From Pseudomarimonas arenosa (GTDB lineage Bacteria; Pseudomonadota; Gammaproteobacteria; Xanthomonadales; Xanthomonadaceae), in contig NZ_JACYTR010000004.1 of assembly GCF_014841215.1 (NCBI RefSeq), positions 62,001 to 126,000 of the forward strand: a DNA stretch of 64,000 bases, in the 5' to 3' direction. The notes under the pieces were generated by a model. The model had not been told where the DNA came from and made no database searches. It was given only the letters and a program-made list of their open reading frames with translations. Made by a program: the position numbers and the translations under genes. Below are positions 54,444-64,000 of this stretch, one piece after another. How positions within the stretch are numbered: position 1 is the stretch's first letter; each line of letters begins with the position of its first letter.

Positions 54444-56329
54444 CGCTGCACCGCTGCGAGCAAGGACTGGAACACGGTATCGGCAGTGCCGATCATCTTG
54501 GCCGCCGCCTGATAGGCCTGCTGAAACTTCAGCATGTTGGAGGCTTCTTCATCCAGGTTGACTCCGGAGACCGATTCGCGATCCTGGACCAGCTGATCGT
54601 TGATCGCGGACTGCGCATCCAGCGAGAATTGCGCCGACTGCGCCGATGCCCCGACCGCCGACACCATCTCGCGTAAGGTTGTGTTAAGTGAGCCGGTGCC
54701 GCCGAACAGGCGCAAGGCGTCGTCGACCTGAGCCAGGGCGCGGGCATTGGTGTTATCGCCAGAGTTGGCCTGGGTGGCGCGTACGCTGAAGGTGTCGCCG
54801 GTTTCTGGTGGCGGATCTAAGCGCAGTTCCCAGCCATTGACCGCGATCACATCGCCCGGCACCCAGGGAATCGGCGGCCCGCCATTGACGGTGTAGTTGT
54901 TCGGATCGACAAACACGATATCGATCGGCAGCCCCAGACCGGGGTCGTTGCGGTCGACCACGCTGAGCTGCGGCACGCTGTTGCCGATATTGGCGACATT
55001 GGCCGACACCTGCACCGGCGCGGCGGCGGCGACCTGACGTGGATCGGTCATCGCCACGGTCAACAAGCCGGCGGCGCCAGCGGTGGGTCGAACCAGGAAC
55101 GAATCGCCAGCGTTCGCCGCGCCTCCGCCCAACACCAGGGCCACGCCGTTGACAATGAACGGATCGAGGGCCGTGCCGGTGCCGCTGATCGGCAGAGGCT
55201 GTGAGGTCGCCGGGTCGCGCGCCGTCCAGCTGACGCCATCGAAGTTCAGCTCGATATCGTTCTCGGCGATACCCCCGATATTGGCGATGCTGGCACTCAG
55301 GGTGGCGGTGCCGGTGTTGTTCAGTCCCGCCAGCGGTGAGATCGCCGGTTGATTGAAGATCGGGTTGCCCGGGTTGCCATACAGATCCACCCCCTGGGCA
55401 TTGGCCTCATTGACCAGGAAGGCAACCGTGGTGGCCAACTGACCGAGGCTGCGATTGGTGGGGTCGAGCACATCGCGACGGAAGTCGGTCAGGCCGCCGA
55501 GTCGCCCGCCCAGGGCGCTGTCCGGCAACACCGAGGTGCCGCCGACAAACTGCAAGGCAACATTGACCCGCTGCGGTTGGAACGGATCCTGGACAGTCGT
55601 CAGCGTGAGTGAGCGATTGCCCACCACCAGGGCCTGGCCGCCACTGGTGAACACATTGAGCGAGCCGTCGTCCTGCGCCACCGTGGTGACACCGATCAGC
55701 TCGTTCAGTCGGCTGATGGTCAGATCTCGCTGATCCAGTAGATCGTTGGGTGGTTGACCGCCCGCGGCTGCCTGGTTGCGAACGATCTCCTGGTTAAGGC
55801 GGCCGACTTCGGCGGCCAGCCGGGTCACATCCTCGGCGGCGGTCTGAATCCGTTGATTGGTTTCGATCTCCAGCGAATCGAGCTGGCCATCGAGATAGCG
55901 AAAGCGCGCGGCCAGAGTCTCGGCGCTGGCCAGGTAGGCCTCGCGTGCAGAGGTGGATGACGGATCGACACTGATCGCCTGCGCGGAGTCGAAGAAGCGC
56001 GACCAACTGGCGGTGATGCTGGTTCCCGGGTCGGTAAACGCGGCGTCGACCCGATTCGACAGCAAGGAGAGATCGGCCAGACGCCCCAATTCGGCACCGG
56101 ATACCAGCAGTCGCCCGACGGCGAAGGAATCCTGCAGGCGGCGAATGGTGTCGACCTGCACACCGGCGCCAGCGAAGCCATTGCCGCTGGGGGCGCCGGC
56201 GCGATTGGAGAGCTCGACGCGCTGGCGGCTGAAACCCGGCGTGTTGGCATTGGCCACATTGTGGCTGATGGTCTGCAGCGCCCGCTGAAAGCTGAGCAGG
56301 GCCGAGGTGCTGTTGCTCAGGATGCTCAT
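54440..56329 (-). CDS. flgK: Hook-filament junction protein FlgK
   Basis: 629 residues. Rod/hook N-terminal motif SFQRALQTISHNVANANTPG, D0/D1 helices at both ends (C-terminal LDEEASNMLKFQQAYQAAAK), and several beta domains in between. Starts 4 bp after flgJ. Confidence 0.96.
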   Translation of the reverse strand: MSILSNSTSALLSFQRALQTISHNVANANTPGFSRQRVELSNRAGAPSGNGFAGAGVQVDTIRRLQDSFAVGRLLVSGAELGRLADLSLLSNRVDAAFTDPGTSITASWSRFFDSAQAISVDPSSTSAREAYLASAETLAARFRYLDGQLDSLEIETNQRIQTAAEDVTRLAAEVGRLNQEIVRNQAAAGGQPPNDLLDQRDLTISRLNELIGVTTVAQDDGSLNVFTSGGQALVVGNRSLTLTTVQDPFQPQRVNVALQFVGGTSVLPDSALGGRLGGLTDFRRDVLDPTNRSLGQLATTVAFLVNEANAQGVDLYGNPGNPIFNQPAISPLAGLNNTGTATLSASIANIGGIAENDIELNFDGVSWTARDPATSQPLPISGTGTALDPFIVNGVALVLGGGAANAGDSFLVRPTAGAAGLLTVAMTDPRQVAAAAPVQVSANVANIGNSVPQLSVVDRNDPGLGLPIDIVFVDPNNYTVNGGPPIPWVPGDVIAVNGWELRLDPPPETGDTFSVRATQANSGDNTNARALAQVDDALRLFGGTGSLNTTLREMVSAVGASAQSAQFSLDAQSAINDQLVQDRESVSGVNLDEEASNMLKFQQAYQAAAKMIGTADTVFQSLLAAVQR

Positions 56330-56332
56330 CGG

Positions 56333-57337
56333 TTAGGCGCTCCGGGTCGAGCCTGTGTGCAGCGCATCAAGCGCCCGCTGCAGGGTGGGGCCATGGGCGA
56401 TGGCATTGATCTTGGCTGCGTAGCGCGGGTCGGTGGCATAGCCAGCCTGCTGCAGCGCGCTGGCGAAGGCGTGCGGGTTGTCCTGCCCCAGCGCATTGGC
56501 ATAGCGCGGGCTGTTCTTCAGCATGGCAACATAGTCATTGAAGCTCTCGGCGGCACTGCGGTAGGCGCGGAACTGATCACGTTGTTCCACCCGTTGGCCG
56601 TTGACGAATTCGTGGGTGTTGGCGGCCAGTACTTCGCCCTGCCAACCGTGGCCCTTGATGCCAAACAGGTTGTTTCCTGAACTGCCGTCGGTACGCTTCG
56701 GCATGTGCTTGCCCCAGCCGGTCTCCAAGGCAGCCTGGGCCAGCAGGGCCTTGGGCGAAACGCCCAGTTCAGCGGCGGCGCGCTGGGCATGTGGCCACAG
56801 CTCGGCAACGAAGGCCTCCGGTGTGTCAGGCACGGAGGCGGCGTAGGCAGTAGCCTCCGATTGGTCGATATTCGGTGTGTGCTGGCTGAGCGGGCTCGGC
56901 TTGCCGGGCTCGGGAGCTGGCGCGGCTTTCGGGTGCGGAGCGGAGGTTTCCAGGGCCGAGATCGGAATAGGCGGATTGAACGGGCGGATAGCGCGGTAGG
57001 CTGCCGCGCCGCGGGCGCTGTCGAGCGGAAAGAAGCGTGCGTCGCCACCGGCATCGACGCCGGCCTGTCCTTCCAGCTGGCGGCGAATCATCGCCTGCAT
57101 GCCAAGGCCCTTGCCCTGCGTCAAAACGTTGGCGATCTCGCGGTCATAGATGTCGGCGAACTGCGCTGCCGCGCCGGGAAACATCGAATCGCCCAGGGCC
57201 GTCTTGCGCATCATGCCGATCATCATCTTGGCGAACTGGCTTTCCAGCATGCGCGCGGCCTGCTCTGGACTGCGCTGCTGGCCGCCCTGTTCGACTCGGT
57301 CCAATGGAAGGCCGGTCGCATTCTTGATCGCCTGCAT
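56333..57337 (-). CDS. flgJ: Rod-binding protein and muramidase FlgJ
   Basis: 334 residues, two domains. N-terminal rod-binding part: EQAARMLESQFAKMMIGMMR. Linker rich in Pro/Ala. C-terminal GH73 glucosaminidase from about 170, with catalytic Glu in AQAALETGWGK and NNLFGIKGHGWQGEV. It opens the peptidoglycan for the rod. Lies 14 bp after flgI. Confidence 0.95.
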   Translation of the reverse strand: MQAIKNATGLPLDRVEQGGQQRSPEQAARMLESQFAKMMIGMMRKTALGDSMFPGAAAQFADIYDREIANVLTQGKGLGMQAMIRRQLEGQAGVDAGGDARFFPLDSARGAAAYRAIRPFNPPIPISALETSAPHPKAAPAPEPGKPSPLSQHTPNIDQSEATAYAASVPDTPEAFVAELWPHAQRAAAELGVSPKALLAQAALETGWGKHMPKRTDGSSGNNLFGIKGHGWQGEVLAANTHEFVNGQRVEQRDQFRAYRSAAESFNDYVAMLKNSPRYANALGQDNPHAFASALQQAGYATDPRYAAKINAIAHGPTLQRALDALHTGSTRSA

Positions 57338-57350
57338 GACCTGGCCCTCC

Positions 57351-58457
57351 CTAAATGATTTCCAGCTCCGCGCGTAGGGCGCCGGAGCGCTTCAGCGCTT
57401 CCAGAATGGCGATCAAGTCGCCAGGTGCGGCACCGACCTCGTTGACCGAGCGCACGATCTCTTCCAGCGACACGCCACCTTCGAACAGGAACATGCGGTT
57501 CTGCTCTTCGCTGGCCTGCACGTTCGATTGCGGCGTCGCCACGGTCTGGCCTCCGGCCAAGGGGTTGGGCTGACTGACAGCGATGGTCTCGGTGATGCTG
57601 ACGGTCAACGAACCGTGCGTCACCGCCGCCGGCAATACCTTGACCAGCCCGCCCATCACGATGGTGCCGGTGCGGGAATTGACGATCACCTTGGCCTTGG
57701 CCTCGCCCGGGTTGATGTCGAGGTTCTCGACCCGCGCCATGAAGGCGATGCGGGCGGACGCGTCGGTCGGCGCTTCGACTGCCACGGTGACGGCATCGAC
57801 GGCCTTCGCGGCGCCTTCGCCAAACGCCAGGTTAAGGGCATTTTCCAGCCGCGCGGCGGTGGTGAAGTCGGCCTGATGGAGGTTCAGCTCCAGCATGTTG
57901 CTGGTGACCAGCTGGGTCGGAATGGCGCGTTCAATCTGGCCACCGTTCGGAATGCGGCCGGCCGAGGGCACGTTCACCGAAACCCGCGAACCGTCATTGC
58001 CGGAAATGCCGAAACCGCCGACCACCAGGTTGCCCTGGGCGATGGCGTAAATCTGCCCGTCGGCACCTTTGAGCGGTGTCATCAGCAGGGTGCCGCCACG
58101 CAACGAGCCGGCGTTGCCGATCGAGCTGACGGTGACATCGATCATCTGCCCGGGTTTGGCAAACGGCGGCATCTCGGCGTGAATCGCTACCGCGGCGACG
58201 TTCTTCAGCTGCGGATTGACATTCGATGGAACGGTCACCCCCAGCTCGCCCAGCATGTTGCGCAGGCTCTGCACGGTGAACGGCGCCTGGCTGGTCTGAT
58301 CGCCGCTGCCATCGAGACCCACTACCAGACCGTAGCCGACCAGGGGGTTGCCGCGCACGCCGGCAAACGACGCCAAGTCCTTGACTCGCTCCGCCCGCAG
58401 CGGCGCTGCCGCCAGCAGCACGGTCAGAGCGATCAGCGAAACCAGCAGGCGACTCAC
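57351..58457 (-). CDS. flgI: Flagellar P-ring protein FlgI
   Basis: 368 residues. Signal peptide [20 protein letters not shown], cleavage after LRA (about 22). Family blocks [40 protein letters not shown] and [20 protein letters not shown]. Periplasmic bushing around the rod. ATGA overlap with flgH. Confidence 0.97.
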   Translation of the reverse strand: MSRLLVSLIALTVLLAAAPLRAERVKDLASFAGVRGNPLVGYGLVVGLDGSGDQTSQAPFTVQSLRNMLGELGVTVPSNVNPQLKNVAAVAIHAEMPPFAKPGQMIDVTVSSIGNAGSLRGGTLLMTPLKGADGQIYAIAQGNLVVGGFGISGNDGSRVSVNVPSAGRIPNGGQIERAIPTQLVTSNMLELNLHQADFTTAARLENALNLAFGEGAAKAVDAVTVAVEAPTDASARIAFMARVENLDINPGEAKAKVIVNSRTGTIVMGGLVKVLPAAVTHGSLTVSITETIAVSQPNPLAGGQTVATPQSNVQASEEQNRMFLFEGGVSLEEIVRSVNEVGAAPGDLIAILEALKRSGALRAELEII

Positions 58458-59122
58458 GGCATCACCACGGAGTTGAAGAAGCGCGACAGCCAGCCTTGCG
58501 CATTGGCCTGCGCCAGTTCGCCACGCCCGGTGTAGACGATGCGCGCATCAGCCACCCGGGTGGAGGGCACGCTGTTGTCAGTCTGAATATCGGCGGCGCG
58601 GACGATTCCTTGAATCTGCACCACCTCATCGGAGCGATTCAGCCGAATCAGCTTTTCGCCACGCACCACCAGATTGCCGTTCGGTAGTCGATCGACCACG
58701 GTCACTGTCACGCTGCCGCTGAGGCTGTTGCTCTGGTCGGAATCACCGGTGCCTTCGAAAGTATTTTCAGAATTGATCGAAGTGCTGAGCGGGTCGCGAC
58801 CATTGATCGTCACCGGTGCACCGAGCACGCTGGGCGCGGCCATCGATACGCCCGTGGTCTTGCTGCTGCTGGTGGCCTTGCGGGTCTGCGCCACGGTGCG
58901 TTCGGCCAGGGTGATGGTGATCAGATCGCCCGGGTAGAATGCGCGGCGGTCGGCGAACAAAGACAATCCGCCCGAGCCTTCACGAAAGATCGCGCCATTG
59001 CTGGGTTCGGCCGGGCGTGGATAGGCCGAGGCGGAGATCGGCGCGAACGCCGGGTCTGGCTTGGGTGCCGAGGCGCAGGCACTTAACAGGGCGATGGACA
59101 ATAAAGTGAGCAGCCGATTCAT
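58454..59122 (-). CDS. flgH: Flagellar L-ring lipoprotein FlgH
   Basis: 222 residues. Lipobox LLSAC puts the lipidated Cys at residue 16. Conserved blocks are [40 protein letters not shown] and [20 protein letters not shown]. Outer-membrane ring. Confidence 0.96.
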   Translation of the reverse strand: MNRLLTLLSIALLSACASAPKPDPAFAPISASAYPRPAEPSNGAIFREGSGGLSLFADRRAFYPGDLITITLAERTVAQTRKATSSSKTTGVSMAAPSVLGAPVTINGRDPLSTSINSENTFEGTGDSDQSNSLSGSVTVTVVDRLPNGNLVVRGEKLIRLNRSDEVVQIQGIVRAADIQTDNSVPSTRVADARIVYTGRGELAQANAQGWLSRFFNSVVMP

Positions 59123-59130
59123 GGCGGGCC

Positions 59131-59916
59131 TCAGACGTTGTTGTTGAGGTAACCCAGCATCTGGTCCGTGGTGGAGATCGCTTTGGCATTCATTTCGTAG
59201 GCGCGCTGCGTCTCGATCATGTTCACCAGCTCTTCCACTACGTTGACGTTGGAGCTTTCCAGCATTCCCTGGATCAAGGTGCCCAGGCCCGACACCCCCG
59301 GCGTACCGGTGGTGGCCGGACCGCTGGCAGCGGTTTCCAGGAACAGGTTTTCGCCCTTGGCCTGCAGGCCGGCGGGGTTGATGAAGTCGGTAAGGGTGAG
59401 GGTGCCAACCTGCACCGGCGCGGCCTGTCCGGCCACCTGCACGGTGACCGTGCCATCGACGCCGACCGACACGCTTTGCGCCTGCGCCGGCAGGGTGATA
59501 CCGGGCTGCACCGGGTAACCTGAATTGGTCACCATGGCGCCGGTCGAGTCGACCTGAAAGCTGCCGTCGCGGGTGTAGGCGGTGGTGCCGTCAGGTAGCA
59601 GGATCTGGAAGAAGCCGCGGCCGCTGATCGCCAGGTCCAGCGCATTGCCGGTCTGGGTCAGGCCGCCCTGGTCGAAACTCTTGGCGGTGGACACCACGCG
59701 CACACCGGTGCCAGTCATCAGGCCGGACGGCAGCTGGTTCTGCTGCGAGTTGGCGCCGCCGGGCTGGCGGACATTCTGGTACAGCAAATCTTCGAAGCTA
59801 GCCCGACCGCGCTTGAATCCGGTGGTGTTGACGTTGGCCAGGTTGTGCGATGTGACCGACATGCGGGTCTGCTGCGCGTCGAGGCCGGTTTTGGCAATCC
59901 AGAGGGCGGGATACAT
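59131..59916 (-). CDS. flgG: Distal rod protein FlgG
   Basis: 261 residues, the typical FlgG length. N-terminal [20 protein letters not shown] and [21 protein letters not shown]-terminal [20 protein letters not shown]. Closely packed after flgF. Confidence 0.97.
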   Translation of the reverse strand: MYPALWIAKTGLDAQQTRMSVTSHNLANVNTTGFKRGRASFEDLLYQNVRQPGGANSQQNQLPSGLMTGTGVRVVSTAKSFDQGGLTQTGNALDLAISGRGFFQILLPDGTTAYTRDGSFQVDSTGAMVTNSGYPVQPGITLPAQAQSVSVGVDGTVTVQVAGQAAPVQVGTLTLTDFINPAGLQAKGENLFLETAASGPATTGTPGVSGLGTLIQGMLESSNVNVVEELVNMIETQRAYEMNAKAISTTDQMLGYLNNNV

Positions 59917-59938
59917 GGCGAACTCCTTAGCGTCGCGT

Positions 59939-60685
59939 TTAGCTCAGACGCATCAGGCCGGAAGACGCACGGGCGTTTTCGTCGGCCTTCTTGATCAACT
60001 GAACCTGGGTTTCGTACTTGCGCTGCAATTCGATCATCTGCACCAGTGAGGTCACTGGATCGGCATTGCTGGTTTCCAGCGCACCGGCCGTGACTGACTT
60101 GCCGGTGGCGGGCACGGCGGCGGCATCGCCGCTGGGGCGGAACAGACCGTCGGCGCCGCGACTCAGTTGATCCATATCGAACTGGACCAGTTTCAATCGA
60201 CCGATCTGGGCCAGGGTTTCCGGGCCTTGGCCCTGCGGCACCACCGACAGACTTCCGTCGGCGCCGATGGTGATGGTCTGTTCGGGCGGAATTGCAACCG
60301 GGCCGGTCGAGCCTTGCACCAGGGCGCCGTCCTGCGTTTCGAGCAGCCCGTTCGAATTGAGCTTCAGCTCGCCGTTGCGGGTATAGGCTTCCTGCCCATT
60401 GGCATCGGTCACGGCTAGCCACACGCCCTCATCCAGGGCGATATCCAGTGCATTGCCGGTGACCTGCAGACCGCCCTGGCGGCCGTCGTAGCCATGATGC
60501 TTGGTGGTCGCCGCGACACGCGTCGGCAGGGCGTTGCCCTGTCCTTCGACCTTGAATGCCTCGGTGCCCACCAGATCCGCCTTGTAGCCCGGTGTGTTGA
60601 CGTTGGCCAGGTTGTGGTAGACCGCGGTGGACAGTCGCATGGCGGCGGATGCGCCGGTCATCGCTGTGTAGATTGCCTTGTCCAT
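59939..60685 (-). CDS. flgF: Proximal rod protein FlgF
   Basis: 248 residues. [20 protein letters not shown] and [20 protein letters not shown] at the N-terminus; [20 protein letters not shown] at the C-terminus. ATG 60685 has GGAGG upstream; the frame is open to 60736. First gene of flgFGHIJKL, under a sigma-54 promoter at 60758-60774. Confidence 0.96.
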   Translation of the reverse strand: MDKAIYTAMTGASAAMRLSTAVYHNLANVNTPGYKADLVGTEAFKVEGQGNALPTRVAATTKHHGYDGRQGGLQVTGNALDIALDEGVWLAVTDANGQEAYTRNGELKLNSNGLLETQDGALVQGSTGPVAIPPEQTITIGADGSLSVVPQGQGPETLAQIGRLKLVQFDMDQLSRGADGLFRPSGDAAAVPATGKSVTAGALETSNADPVTSLVQMIELQRKYETQVQLIKKADENARASSGLMRLS

Positions 60686-60757
60686 CGTTGCCTCCTGGAG
60701 CGCGGGTGTCGGAATTCCGCCACCGTTGCAGATCAAATTGCTTTCGCTAGTGACTCA

Positions 60758-60774
60758 AGCAATTCGTGTGCCAA
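60758..60774 (-). promoter_or_regulatory. Sigma-54 promoter for flgFGHIJKL
   Basis: Minus-strand TTGGCACACGAATTGCT: TGGCACA, four bases, TTGCT, with GG and GC exactly ten apart. About 75 bp upstream of the flgF ATG. Splitting flgBCDE from flgF onward matches Pseudomonas. Confidence 0.87.
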
Positions 60775-60931
60775 CCTCTTGACGATGCGTCAGGAGATCG
60801 CTTGTGGGGATCGGGCGCATCGAAATGCCTATGGATTGACGTTGCGATGTGCGCCATCCATGCGGTCGGCGAGGGCACATGCGAGGGCTTCCGATGGCGA
60901 TGCCGCCAAGAGTGGCAGCAGGCAGGCAAGA

Positions 60932-61159
60932 CGAGAGCAGCCAATCGGCTGCTCTCGCTGCGGGGCGTTGCGCGAGCTGCCTGCAGCAGACGTCGCGCTC
61001 GCTGTTAAGGAAGGTCCGAACAAGTCCATCCTGGACTTCTCAGACGCGCCGAGTTCGGCACAGGTCCGAACTCGTCTTGCGCTGATCAACAACTTACGTT
61101 GTTGATCGCGGCGGTGCATCCTTGCGCCGCGGGAATCTCTGAACGTATTCAGAGATTCC
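60932..61159. repeat. Array of perfect hairpins between flgE and flgF
   Basis: Six inverted repeats: 60932-60942/60947-60957 (11 bp, 4-base loop), 61022-61028/61032-61038 (7 bp), 61050-61058/61066-61074 (9 bp), 61084-61093/61098-61107 (10 bp, 4-base loop), 61107-61113/61125-61131 (7 bp), and 61132-61143/61148-61159 (12 bp, 4-base loop). The last touches the flgE stop codon. From 61022 to 61159 almost every base can be in a stem. No T-runs follow, so they are not standard terminators. Confidence 0.8.
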
Positions 61160-62380
61160 TTAGCGGATGTTGATGACCGTCTGAGTGACCTGATCCTGGG
61201 TCGAGATCATCTGCGCGTTGGCTTGGAAGTTGCGCTGGGCGGTGATCATGTTGACCAGCTGCTCGGTCAGATCGACATTCGATGCTTCCAGCGCACCGCT
61301 CTGTGTCAGTCCGAAGCTGCCTGAGCCTGCGGTGCCCAGAACCGGTTGACCCGATTCGAAGGTTTCGCCCCAGACGTTGTCGCCCAGTTCCTGCAGGCCC
61401 TGCACATTCGGGAAGTTGGCCAGCGCCAGCTGTCCCAAGGGCAAACTCTGGCCATTGGTGAAGCGGGCAAACACCACGCCGGTGGGCGAGGTCTCGATGC
61501 CGGTCAAACGCCCGGTGGTGTAGCCGTCCTGTACCAGCTCGGCGACTGAGAACTGCTCGCCATACTGCGTCGACGCAGACAGATCGAGGGTGATGTTGAG
61601 GTCGGCAGCGCCGGTGGTCGGCGTGTAGGGGGGCAGGGTGATCGTGCCACCGACCGGCGTGTTCAGAGTGCCGGTGTTGGTGTAGTCGACCAGATCCGGC
61701 CCGCTGATCTGGGTGCCGTCGATATACGAGTACATCTGCCACTCGTTCGGGTTGGCCGTCTTGACGTAATACAGGGTGGCGATATGCGAGGCACCCAGCG
61801 AGTCGAACACGGTCAGCGAAGTGGTGTGGTTGTAACTTAACGGGTCGTTCGGATCGAAAGTGCCATTGGCCGGTGCGGTGGCATTGGCCGGCAGGTTCAG
61901 GCCGACGTCGATGCTGGTGGTGGCCTGTGGCGCGGCATCGCCGACAGCGATCTGCAGGTCCTGCAGCCGACCGGTATCAAAATTCTGCGTGCCGGTGATC
62001 GGCGGGTAAACCTGTAGTCGATGGCCTGCCGGATTGATCACGAAGCCGTCGCGGTCGGCGGAGAAGTTGCCGGCCCGCGAGTACACCGCCACACCGCCGT
62101 CGGACATGCGGAAGAAGCCGCCTCCGGAGATGGCGATGTCGAGTGCGTTGTCGGTGAACTCGATACTGCCCTGGCCGAACTGCTGGGCGACATTGGCTAC
62201 CCGGGTGCCGGCACCGATGGCGGTACGCGACAGGCCGAACGGCGAATTGGCAAACACTTCGGCGAACTCCGCGCGGGAGAGCTTGAAGCCCACCGTGGCG
62301 ACATTGGCGATGTTGTGCGAGGTGACGTTGAGGTCGGACGCAGCGGCGTTGAGGCCACTCAGCGCGGTACGAAAAGTCAT
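61160..62380 (-). CDS. flgE: Flagellar hook protein FlgE
   Basis: 406 residues. FRTALSGLNAAASDLNVTSH and NIANVATVGFKLSRAEFAEV at the N-terminus, LEASNVDLTEQLVNMITAQR near the end. Hook subunit. Follows flgD by 21 bp. Confidence 0.97.
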   Translation of the reverse strand: MTFRTALSGLNAAASDLNVTSHNIANVATVGFKLSRAEFAEVFANSPFGLSRTAIGAGTRVANVAQQFGQGSIEFTDNALDIAISGGGFFRMSDGGVAVYSRAGNFSADRDGFVINPAGHRLQVYPPITGTQNFDTGRLQDLQIAVGDAAPQATTSIDVGLNLPANATAPANGTFDPNDPLSYNHTTSLTVFDSLGASHIATLYYVKTANPNEWQMYSYIDGTQISGPDLVDYTNTGTLNTPVGGTITLPPYTPTTGAADLNITLDLSASTQYGEQFSVAELVQDGYTTGRLTGIETSPTGVVFARFTNGQSLPLGQLALANFPNVQGLQELGDNVWGETFESGQPVLGTAGSGSFGLTQSGALEASNVDLTEQLVNMITAQRNFQANAQMISTQDQVTQTVINIR

Positions 62381-62401
62381 AGTGAGGTCCTCTGTCTGGG
62401 G

Positions 62402-63046
62402 TCAGCCGATGCGACGCACGGCATAGAAGGGGATGGAACCGCCACCGGCCAGATTCAGAATCAGGCCGCTGCGGCTGAACGAAACGCTTTCGATGCGAGC
62501 GTTGACCATGCTTTCGACGGCGATAGCGCTGGAGCCGCTGCCGACTCGGGCATTGATGCGATAGACGCCGGGCGGTGCCTGCTCGCCGGCGTCGGTGACA
62601 CCATCCCAGGCGAAGTCGCGGGCACCGGCGTTGGCCTCGAAGCTCATCCGCCGCACGATGGCACCACTGGCGTCGGTGATTTCGATGCTGACCTGGCCGG
62701 TTTGCGGCACATCCAGCAAGCCGCTCATGCCGCCGCCTTCGTCCAGTTGAAAGGTCGAACTCGATACCAGGGCATCGCGTCCGATCAGACTGGCTGCCTG
62801 CAGCGCCTGATCATCCATCGAGGCATCGACGAAGTTCTGGAACGAGGCGTTCAGTCCTTGAATGCCCTGCACGGTAGAGAACTGGGCCAACTGGCCGAGG
62901 AACTGGTTGCTGTCCAGCGGCTTGAGCGGGTCCTGGTTCTTCAACTGCTCCATCATCAGGCGCAGGAAGTCGGCTTGTCCGAGATCTTCGGACTTGCGCG
63001 GATCGCTGACGCTTTTGAAGCTGGCGGCGGTAGGAACGATTTGCAT
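62402..63046 (-). CDS. flgD: Hook-cap assembly protein FlgD
   Basis: 214 residues. LGQADFLRLMMEQLKNQDPL is the FlgD signature; the C-terminal part has the FlgD Ig/tudor-like domains (FAWDGVTDAGEQAPPGVYRI). ATG 63046 is chosen; the frame runs on to 63136. A 157-bp gap to flgC contains a ggaaaacgg/ccgttttcc stem (63070-63096). Confidence 0.94.
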   Translation of the reverse strand: MQIVPTAASFKSVSDPRKSEDLGQADFLRLMMEQLKNQDPLKPLDSNQFLGQLAQFSTVQGIQGLNASFQNFVDASMDDQALQAASLIGRDALVSSSTFQLDEGGGMSGLLDVPQTGQVSIEITDASGAIVRRMSFEANAGARDFAWDGVTDAGEQAPPGVYRINARVGSGSSAIAVESMVNARIESVSFSRSGLILNLAGGGSIPFYAVRRIG

Positions 63047-63203
63047 CGGAAGAATCCTGAGTTGATGTGGGAAAACGGTCGTCCTGTCCGTTTTCCACCG
63101 GGCGAGCCCTCCGGGTGTAGGACTCGCTGCCAACACGGACGCGACTTTCGTCTTGCCCGTGAAGCCCTGCTGTCCCTAGCGGGGGCTAACCTGCAGCGGC
63201 CGA

Positions 63204-63611
63204 TCAGCGGCCGATATTGAGCGTGGCGATGGCCAATTCCTTGGCGGTATTGAGCATCTCGACATTGGCCTGGTAGCTGCGAGAAGCGGAAATCATGTTG
63301 ACCATTTGCGCCACCGGATCGATATCCGGCGCGTAGACATAACCTTGTTCATCGGCCAGCGGATGCCCAGGCTCGTAGCGTTTGATCGGCTCCGAGGTCG
63401 ACTCCTTGATCTGCGTCACCCGCACACCCTGCACAGCTGGGTTGTCACCCACGGCTACCGCCTGGAACAGGGGTTCGCGTGCCTTGTAGACCGTATTGGG
63501 ATCACCGCTGACGGCATCGCCGTTGGCCATGTTGCTGGCCACCGTATTGAGTCTTGTCGACTGCGCGTGCATCGCACTGCCGACGATCTGGAAGATGGTG
63601 AGACCGGACAT
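63204..63611 (-). CDS. flgC: Proximal rod protein FlgC
   Basis: 135 residues. IFQIVGSAMHAQSTRLNTVA, SNMANGDAV and C-terminal PVAQMVNMISASRSYQANVE. Ten bases after flgB. Confidence 0.96.
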   Translation of the reverse strand: MSGLTIFQIVGSAMHAQSTRLNTVASNMANGDAVSGDPNTVYKAREPLFQAVAVGDNPAVQGVRVTQIKESTSEPIKRYEPGHPLADEQGYVYAPDIDPVAQMVNMISASRSYQANVEMLNTAKELAIATLNIGR

Positions 63612-63621
63612 GGTGACCTCC

Positions 63622-64000
63622 TTACTGGCCGGTGATGGCGAGCATCAAACCGCGCGCTCGCCCTTCAAACAGATTCAGCGTGACCCGATACTCCAGCGCT
63701 GCCTTGGAGAACGCGGCGTATTCGAGTTGCGAATCCACGGTGTTGCCGTCCAGCGAAGGCTGCAGCTCATCGCGAATGAAATGCGCCTGGCGGCCGATCT
63801 CCTCGATGCTGAGCGGTGCCGGATCTGCGGCACGCTGGCCCGCGGTCGGCCCAAGCTCCAGGCCAGGAAAGCCCATCGGACGATCGCTGGGTGCTGCGGC
63901 CTGCTTGGCGATGGCTTGCTGACGCTGAACCTCGGACAGCGCCTGGACGAAGTCGAGATCCTGCGCTTTGTAGCCAGGCGTATCCTGATTGGCGATGTTC
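63622..64000 (-). CDS. flgB: Proximal rod protein FlgB, 5' end outside the window
   Basis: About 125 codons are present; the start lies beyond 64000. The frame reads NIANQDTPGYKAQDLDFVQA from the edge, the canonical FlgB motif, and ends with ALEYRVTLNLFEGRARGLML. An internal Met at 63876 is not the real start. Roughly 30 N-terminal residues are missing. Confidence 0.93.
   Translation of the reverse strand, partial: NIANQDTPGYKAQDLDFVQALSEVQRQQAIAKQAAAPSDRPMGFPGLELGPTAGQRAADPAPLSIEEIGRQAHFIRDELQPSLDGNTVDSQLEYAAFSKAALEYRVTLNLFEGRARGLMLAITGQ

Larger units (their letters stand above)
60686..61159. other. Intergenic region between flgE and flgF
   Basis: 474 bp without a credible gene: hairpin array on the flgE side, sigma-54 promoter on the flgF side, and about 160 bp between them in which I see only a cgatgcg/cgcatcg pair. 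A 203-codon plus frame (60494-61105) runs antisense into flgF and shows no protein features. Confidence 0.75.

Noticed and set aside
60494-61105. 203-codon plus-strand gene across flgF and the hairpin array
   Set aside because: It is antisense to flgF in its first third and its composition follows the inverted repeats.

Overview
The window is one long flagellar and chemotaxis locus. Apart from two short genes at the left edge (a CHAD-domain protein and SlyD), every recognisable gene is on the minus strand, so transcription runs from the right edge to the left. The DNA is GC-rich. The gene order (flgBCDE | flgFGHIJKL | filament genes | fleQ | fliEFGHIJK | fliLMNOPQR-flhBA-flhF-fleN-fliA-cheYZA-motCD-parC-parP) is the polar-flagellum layout of Pseudomonas, Vibrio and Xanthomonas relatives. 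FleQ, FleN and FlhF point to a Gammaproteobacterium with one or few polar flagella. Large flagellins, a PilZ gene in the filament cluster and many dispersed palindromic repeats fit the Xanthomonadales (Lysobacterales), but I cannot name a genus.

Layout from right to left in transcription order: flgB (cut by the window edge), flgC, flgD and flgE build the rod and hook. A 474-bp gap full of perfect hairpins and carrying a sigma-54 promoter precedes flgFGHIJKL. About 1.1 kb of 180-bp tandem repeats follows flgL. Two parallel filament modules come next. Module 2 is fliC2-flaG-fliD2-fliS2-fliT, with a near-consensus sigma-28 promoter. Module 1 is fliC1-fliD1-fliS1-pilZ, with a sigma-54 promoter. 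fleQ follows, with a CRP/Clp-like palindrome upstream. A sigma-54 promoter then drives fliE and the long basal-body, export and switch operon down to flhA, flhF, fleN and fliA.

The last third holds two chemotaxis systems. The first is the flagellar (F6-like) set cheY-cheZ-cheA2-motC-motD-parC-parP, which here lacks a cheB. The second follows directly: STAS protein, cheY1, cheA1, MCP, cheW, two tandem secreted OB-fold-like paralogues, a second MCP and cheW, cheR, cheD, cheB, and a membrane MCP with its own sigma-28 promoter. The mcp-cheW pair and the secreted gene are each duplicated.

Points of interest: (i) the ParP-like protein carries three tandem EFEAMLDAL peptides resembling the FliM N-terminal CheY-docking peptide, with a related peptide in the CheA2 linker; (ii) two large flagellins with matching internal repeats appear to sit under different sigma factors; (iii) there is a hairpin array between flgE and flgF; (iv) an AB-AB-A' repeat array lies next to the fliC2 promoter; (v) CheD and one MCP share an SGS[IV]ELF C-terminus; (vi) a 256-bp MITE-like palindromic element lies at 1666-1921. 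Everything rests on reading the sequence; no database search was run.
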